From positions 1 to 64,000 of the forward strand of contig CAMEER010000002.1 in NCBI GenBank assembly GCA_945915065.1: DNA of 64,000 nucleotides. Direction: 5' to 3'. The DNA is from an uncultured Clostridia bacterium. GTDB taxonomy: Bacteria; Bacillota; Clostridia; Oscillospirales; Oscillospiraceae. The notes beneath the pieces were generated by a model. The model was not told the DNA's origin. It was given only the letters and a program-made list of their open reading frames with translations, and searched no databases. The translations under genes and the position numbers were made by a program. The stretch's first letter is position 1. Every line of letters begins with the position of its first letter. This document shows, one piece after another, positions 61,403 to 64,000 of the stretch.

Positions 61403-63013
61403 ATGAAACACTATCGTACTTCGTTCAAAACACTGGTGCTGGTGCTGGCACTGCTGCTGGCGCTGCTGCCCCAGCGGGCGGAAGCGGCGTCGGCCGCTCT
61501 CAGCGGAAACAGCGCCATACAGGCCGGCAGCACCGTTACGCTGAAGCTCAGCATTTCCGGCAGCAACATCATGGGTGTGGAGGCCACGCTGGATTATGAC
61601 AGCAGTGTGCTGGAGTATACCAACTACGACCAGCAGATTAACGGCTGGACCATGGACAGCAGCGGGCTCAAGTTCATCCTGTACGGCGTCAGCAATCCCA
61701 TCAATTCCAGCACCAACGTGCTGTCCGTGACTTTCCGGGTCAAGAGCGGGCTGGAAAGCGGCACGGCGCTGAGCGCCAGCTTCAGGGATATCGTTGTCAC
61801 CGACGGCGACAACGAAACCAACGTTGGCACCGCCTCCTGGAGCGGCAAGGTGGACGCGCCGCTGAGCAGCAACTGTAATCTCAGCTCCCTCTCCTGCTCC
61901 AACGCCACCCTCAGCCCGGCTTTCAGCAGCGGCACCACCTATTACACCGCCACGGTGCCTTATGCGGTGGAATCCCTGAACCTGAGCTATAAGACCGCCG
62001 ATGCTGCGGCCCGGGCCACGGTCAGCGGCAATTCGCTGGTGGTGGGCGCCAACACCGTGACCGTTACCTGTACCGCCGCCACCGGCGCCAAAAAAACCTA
62101 TACCATTTCCGTCACCCGGCAGCAGGACCCCAACTACAAGCCCAGCACTGACGCCATGCTCAAGGAGCTGACGCTGGATGTGGGCAGTCTCAGTCCCAAG
62201 TTCTCCGGCGCGGTCACGGAGTATGTGGCCTATGTGCCCTATGAAACCGCCTCGGCTACCCTCTCCGGTGTGGCACGGGACGAAAAGGCGCTGAATGTCA
62301 CGGAATCCACCATGCGCCTGACCAAAGAGGGCGACAACGTGATGACCGTCACCTGCACCGCAGAGGACGGCACCACGGCCAAGACCTACACGGTTCACGT
62401 GTACCGGATGCCCAAGTATGAGGGGATCATCCCCACCATGGAGATCATCGACCCCGATACGCCGCCGGAGCCGCCCACCTACTCCATCCCCATGACGCTG
62501 ACCCTGCCGCTGGTGGGAGAGATGGCCACCACTACCGTTGCCATAATCGGCGCCGCGCTGCTGGTGATCATTCTGCTGCTGATAGGCTTTCTGCTGGGCC
62601 GCATCGGCAGCGGCGGCGGGCATGATGACGACGATGATGACGATGGGAATGATGATAACGGCAGAGACGATGATCCGCCGCCTCAGCCGCCCCGTCCCGG
62701 TCACAGTACGCCGCAGGAGAAGCATACAGACGCCCCGCAGCAGCATCAGCCGGTCAGGACCGCACCTCAGCAGCACACCGCCCCTGTACCGCCCGCGCAA
62801 AAGGCGGCTGTCCCCGCCGCTCAGCAGGAAAAGGTGTCTGACGATACGCTGACCAGCCCCTTTGTGGAGGATCTGTCCGAAAAGATGCAGCAGGAGCTGG
62901 CCCAGCGCCAGGCGGCGGAAGCCGCTGCTTCGGCTGCGGACAAGCCGGAGCCCGACACTCCCTTGGACTCCATGTCTCTGGACGAGCTGCTGAACGATAT
63001 CCATAATATGTGA
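61403..63013 (+). CDS. Membrane-anchored cohesin-domain protein
   Basis: A 536-residue protein. A signal peptide is followed by a cohesin domain at about residues 30-150 (GSTVTLKLSISGSNIMGVEA, LDYDSSVLEY). Two cadherin-like beta-sandwich domains follow (LSCSNATLSPAFSSGTTYYT and LTLDVGSLSPKFSGAVTEYV). One membrane helix (VAIIGAALLVIILLLIGFLL) leads to a cytoplasmic acidic and Pro/Gln-rich tail that ends in a conserved-looking LDELLNDIHNM. It begins 12 bases after the dockerin stop, so the two are made together. Confidence 0.85.
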   Translation: MKHYRTSFKTLVLVLALLLALLPQRAEAASAALSGNSAIQAGSTVTLKLSISGSNIMGVEATLDYDSSVLEYTNYDQQINGWTMDSSGLKFILYGVSNPINSSTNVLSVTFRVKSGLESGTALSASFRDIVVTDGDNETNVGTASWSGKVDAPLSSNCNLSSLSCSNATLSPAFSSGTTYYTATVPYAVESLNLSYKTADAAARATVSGNSLVVGANTVTVTCTAATGAKKTYTISVTRQQDPNYKPSTDAMLKELTLDVGSLSPKFSGAVTEYVAYVPYETASATLSGVARDEKALNVTESTMRLTKEGDNVMTVTCTAEDGTTAKTYTVHVYRMPKYEGIIPTMEIIDPDTPPEPPTYSIPMTLTLPLVGEMATTTVAIIGAALLVIILLLIGFLLGRIGSGGGHDDDDDDDGNDDNGRDDDPPPQPPRPGHSTPQEKHTDAPQQHQPVRTAPQQHTAPVPPAQKAAVPAAQQEKVSDDTLTSPFVEDLSEKMQQELAQRQAAEAAASAADKPEPDTPLDSMSLDELLNDIHNM

Positions 63014-63031
63014 AATCCCATGCTGACAGGC

Positions 63032-63068
63032 AGAAAGGGCGCTGATAGTTTCTATCAGTGCCCTTTCT
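63032..63068 (+). terminator. Terminator after the cohesin gene
   Basis: AGAAAGGGCGCTGATA and TATCAGTGCCCTTTCT form a 16-base stem with one mismatch and a 5-base loop, followed by CTGTATCTT. Confidence 0.8.
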
Positions 63069-63188
63069 CTGTATCTTATTCCGTACAGCCATCAGCTATT
63101 TGGGGCGGTTCGTGTGCCCATATTTCCGCTTCTGACATGATTTTGAACGAAGCGGACATACTACCGGAAACGGAGGTGCAAACAAGAA

Positions 63189-64000
63189 ATGGAATTTTTA
63201 TGGACAAAGGAGGCCTCGCCGCCCAGCTTTCCCGCGCTGGAGGGAGACCGGGACACCGGCGTGCTGATCATTGGCGGAGGAATGGCGGGTGTGCTGTGCG
63301 CATTGCGGCTGCAGGAGGCGGGCGCGGATTATCTGCTGGTGGAGGGTGCAAAAATCGGCGGCGGCATGACCAGAGGCACCACCGCCGTGCTCACGGCCCA
63401 GCATGACACCCTGTACCAAGACATGATCAAAAAATTCGGTGAGGAGAAGGCGGAGCTTTACCTGAAAGCCAATCTCCGCGCCGTGGAGCAATTCCGATGC
63501 CGCAGCAGAGATATTCCCTGTGAGTTTGAAGAACGGCCCTCTATCATGTACTCCCTGCACGACCGGGCACTGATGCAGCGGGAAGCTGCGGCAGTCCGCA
63601 GCCTTGGCTTTGCGGCGGACTTTATCACAGAAACGCCCATGCCCTTTCCCGTGGCGGGAGCGGTACGCTTCAACGGCATGGCACAGTTCCATCCCCTGCG
63701 TTTTCTGTATGGCGCGGCGCGGGGTCTGCATATTTACGAAAATACCTTTGTGACCAAGCTGGAAGGCACCACGGCCATCACGAAGCGGGGGCGTATTCAC
63801 GCGGAAAAGGTTATTGTGGCCACCCACTTTCCCTTTATCAACAGCCACGGGCTCTATTTTGCCAAGCTCTATCAAAAGCGATCCTTTGTGATCGCCCTGG
63901 AAAACGGGCCGGAGCTGGACTGCACCATCGAAGATGCGGCGGCCGGCGGCGTGTATCTGCGAAACTACAAAAATCTTCTGCTGGTGGGACAGGGAGACCG
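63189..64000 (+). CDS. FAD-dependent oxidoreductase (DAO type), C-terminus outside the window
   Basis: The frame from 63189 stays open to the window edge: MEFLWTKEASPPSFPALEGD, then TGVLIIGGGMAGVLCALRLQ, the Rossmann GxGxxG motif for FAD, and GMTRGTTAVLTAQHD. This is the D-amino-acid oxidase/glycine oxidase fold. Clostridial relatives often carry a C-terminal Rieske domain, but that part is beyond the window. A GGAGGTG site lies 11 bases before the ATG. Confidence 0.88.
   Translation, partial: MEFLWTKEASPPSFPALEGDRDTGVLIIGGGMAGVLCALRLQEAGADYLLVEGAKIGGGMTRGTTAVLTAQHDTLYQDMIKKFGEEKAELYLKANLRAVEQFRCRSRDIPCEFEERPSIMYSLHDRALMQREAAAVRSLGFAADFITETPMPFPVAGAVRFNGMAQFHPLRFLYGAARGLHIYENTFVTKLEGTTAITKRGRIHAEKVIVATHFPFINSHGLYFAKLYQKRSFVIALENGPELDCTIEDAAAGGVYLRNYKNLLLVGQGD

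Noticed and set aside
59006..63004. 1332-codon open frame on the minus strand opposite the dockerin and cohesin genes
   Set aside because: It lies antisense to two genes with clear domains; its His/Gly/Arg-rich product has no protein-like domains and is explained by GC-biased third positions.

Overview
The window looks like a chromosomal segment of a Gram-positive, spore-forming, anaerobic gut Clostridium relative, most likely Oscillospiraceae (Oscillibacter/Flavonifractor/Dysosmobacter type). This rests on SpoIIE, the rimP-nusA-ylxR-infB-rbfA-truB-ribF order, rpsF-ssb-rpsR, clostridial corrinoid methyltransferases, cohesin/dockerin modules, sortases and SipW/TasA-like proteins. Base composition is GC-rich, with AGGAGG-type ribosome binding sites. 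Family names come from reading translated sequence only; no database search was run.

Layout. (1) 1-5240 is accessory DNA: a truncated secreted protein, a TCTG tetranucleotide array, an IS256-type transposase tail, a sortase preceded by the tail of its lost anchored partner, a ribbon-helix-helix repressor, and a three-gene overlapping operon (XRE-nuclease-XRE protein, ClpX-like ATPase, unknown protein). (2) 5969-19631 is a corrinoid methyl-transfer locus: two UroD-family methyltransferases, a corrinoid protein, a homocysteine-methyltransferase-like protein, a RACo-type activator, a DUF2284 protein, a CobW GTPase and a PocR/AraC regulator. They are interleaved with a nucleoside-type BMP/ABC importer and a uridine-phosphorylase-family enzyme. 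I infer uptake, demethylation and phosphorolysis of a methylated nucleoside or similar compound. (3) 19900-20820 holds decayed integrase and excisionase fragments and the 3' end of a tRNA with its terminator, which looks like the attachment-site edge of an old integrated element. (4) 20960-38000 is mainly core genome: HxlR/LysE, an FMN enzyme, rpsF-ssb-rpsR, dusB-sigma-anti-sigma-queT, spoIIE, and the nusA-infB operon with a probable attenuator. (5) 38070-46000 has a second copy of an intergenic RNA-like module first seen at 2536-2760, a lipoprotein, cysteine desulfidase, dCMP deaminase and a four-gene MBOAT/DHHW surface O-acetylation cluster. (6) 46100-54460 is a surface-fibre operon: a small protein, SipW, four TasA/camelysin-like proteins, a VWA adhesin, an LIQTG-anchored protein and its sortase. 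(7) 54500-64000 has PAP2, RidA, a nitrate/sulfonate/thiamine-precursor type ABC transporter, a secreted dockerin protein next to a membrane-anchored cohesin protein, and a partial FAD oxidoreductase.

How parts work together. In the corrinoid locus the UroD1 methyltransferase would move a methyl group from the imported substrate to the corrinoid protein. RACo would rescue oxidised cobalamin, and UroD2 or the homocysteine-type enzyme, both with zinc-thiolate ligands, would pass the methyl to a thiol. Two of its promoters share an A-rich upstream motif about 30 nt before the -10, a plausible site for the PocR/AraC regulator. In the fibre operon SipW would process the TasA-like subunits while the sortase anchors the LIQTG protein. 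The dockerin/cohesin pair would dock a secreted enzyme to the membrane.
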